A DNA stretch of 64,000 nt from Nocardioides sp. URHA0032 (GTDB lineage Bacteria; Actinomycetota; Actinomycetes; Propionibacteriales; Nocardioidaceae): assembly GCF_000620645.1 (NCBI RefSeq), contig NZ_JIAV01000018.1, positions 1 to 64,000 on the forward strand. The letters run 5' to 3'. The position numbers and the translations under genes were made by a program. This document shows, one piece after another, positions 63,561-64,000 of the stretch. How positions within the stretch are numbered: position 1 is the stretch's first letter; every line of letters starts with the position of its first letter. Below the pieces are notes generated by a model. The model searched no databases. It had not been told where the DNA came from and was given only the letters and a program-made list of their open reading frames with translations.

Positions 63561-64000
63561 TCAGCCGGCCGGGGGCGGCCGCACCTCGTCCACCCACGCG
63601 GCGTGCTCGCGGCGAGCCCAGCGGGCCGAGACCCGGCCGGACCACATCCCGCGCAGCGCCTCGCCGTCGCGGAGGGCGAAGACGAGGTGCCCGATCACCA
63701 GCAGCCCCAGGGCCAGGGCGACCCAGTCGTGCACGAACGTCGCGCCGGAGCGCCACGCCAGCCGCACCAGCCCGGTGAAGAACATCAGCGTGCCGGTGCC
63801 GAGCAGCAGCAGGATCGCGCCCGCGGAGAGCGCCGCGTTGAGCTTCTGCCCGGCGTTGAACTTCCCGACCCGGATCCGGCCGCTCCGGCGGTCCTTGCTG
63901 CGCAGCCACTGCCAGTCGGCGGGGGTGAAGCGGTTCAGCCGGCGTACGTCGGTGCGGTACGCCGACGACGCGGCGCCGAGCAGCAACGGGACCGGCAGCG
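63561..64000 (-). CDS. Formate dehydrogenase-type cytochrome b, C-terminal part
   Basis: The frame stays open to the right edge (Leu-Pro-Val-Pro before LLLGAASSAYRTDVRRLNRF), so about 146 C-terminal residues are seen. FNAGQKLNAALSAGAILLLLGTGTLMF and HDWVALALGLLVIGHLVFAL are two transmembrane helices with haem-ligand histidines, as in the gamma subunit of formate dehydrogenase or related b-type cytochromes. The tail (MWSGRVSARWARREHAAWVDE) is cytoplasmic. Its first part and any partner genes are outside the window. It ends 16 bases before the pyrR start site. Confidence 0.8.
   Translation of the reverse strand, partial: LPVPLLLGAASSAYRTDVRRLNRFTPADWQWLRSKDRRSGRIRVGKFNAGQKLNAALSAGAILLLLGTGTLMFFTGLVRLAWRSGATFVHDWVALALGLLVIGHLVFALRDGEALRGMWSGRVSARWARREHAAWVDEVRPPPAG

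Overview
The window comes from a very GC-rich, high-GC Gram-positive chromosome. A mycothiol-type DinB protein, an integration host factor of the mIHF type, an AfsR/SARP-type regulator, a helicase-dead PriA, abundant GTG/TTG starts and many leaderless promoters point to an actinobacterium, most likely the Nocardioides group (inference from gene content and order; no database search was possible). It is mainly core chromosome. I see no prophage, insertion sequence, integrase, tRNA gene or CRISPR array. Nearly all genes lie on the minus strand in tightly overlapping operons (ATGA, GTGA and TGATG junctions).

Layout. 1-290: promoter and leader of a ribosomal RNA operon reading out of the left edge. 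291-9934: arginine operon argC-J-B-D-F-R-G-(NUDIX)-H-mpg, with tandem ArgR-like boxes over the argC promoter. 10012-15881: a DinB-type protein, then an ABC exporter pair facing a 1000-residue AfsR/SARP-like regulator; three 11-bp-spaced direct repeats in front of the exporter look like that regulator's operator. 15862-22811: infC-rpmI-rplT-TrmH methyltransferase-histidine kinase-pheS-pheT, with an AUC-started infC. 23076-26755: SseB-like gene divergent from a small membrane protein, a PLP-fold aldolase, a P-loop kinase and an aldose epimerase. 26776-32647: FMN riboswitch, then ribD-ribE-ribM-ribBA-ribH-hisE-hisG-PH-domain gene. 32717-41607: a nucleic-acid repair neighbourhood: Pnkp and Hen1 (RNA repair), a lipoprotein, rpe, RecQ, a LigD-type polymerase and an ABC-type ATPase. 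41621-43389: the stub of an ECF-like sigma factor and a secreted S53 peptidase. 43545-52289: mihF-gmk-rpoZ-coaBC-metK-priA-def-fmt-rsmB. 52290-52845: the only long non-coding stretch, with four 83-bp tandem hairpin repeats. 52846-63545: pyrR-B-C-(esterase)-carA-carB-pyrD-pyrF-lipoprotein, with matching PyrR-type RNA elements in front of pyrR and carA. 63561-64000: the 3' part of a formate-dehydrogenase-type cytochrome b gene.

How the genes fit together. Arginine and pyrimidine synthesis share carbamoyl phosphate (carAB), and each set carries its own regulator (ArgR, PyrR) with recognisable target sites. Riboflavin synthesis is under an FMN riboswitch that also precedes two histidine genes. 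Translation functions are spread over three clusters. The least ordinary parts are the candidate SARP operator at the exporter, the 83-bp hairpin array, a mobile-looking hairpin repeat that encodes the tail of CarA, the paired PyrR elements, and a window-wide leaderless promoter pattern that fixes several start codons.
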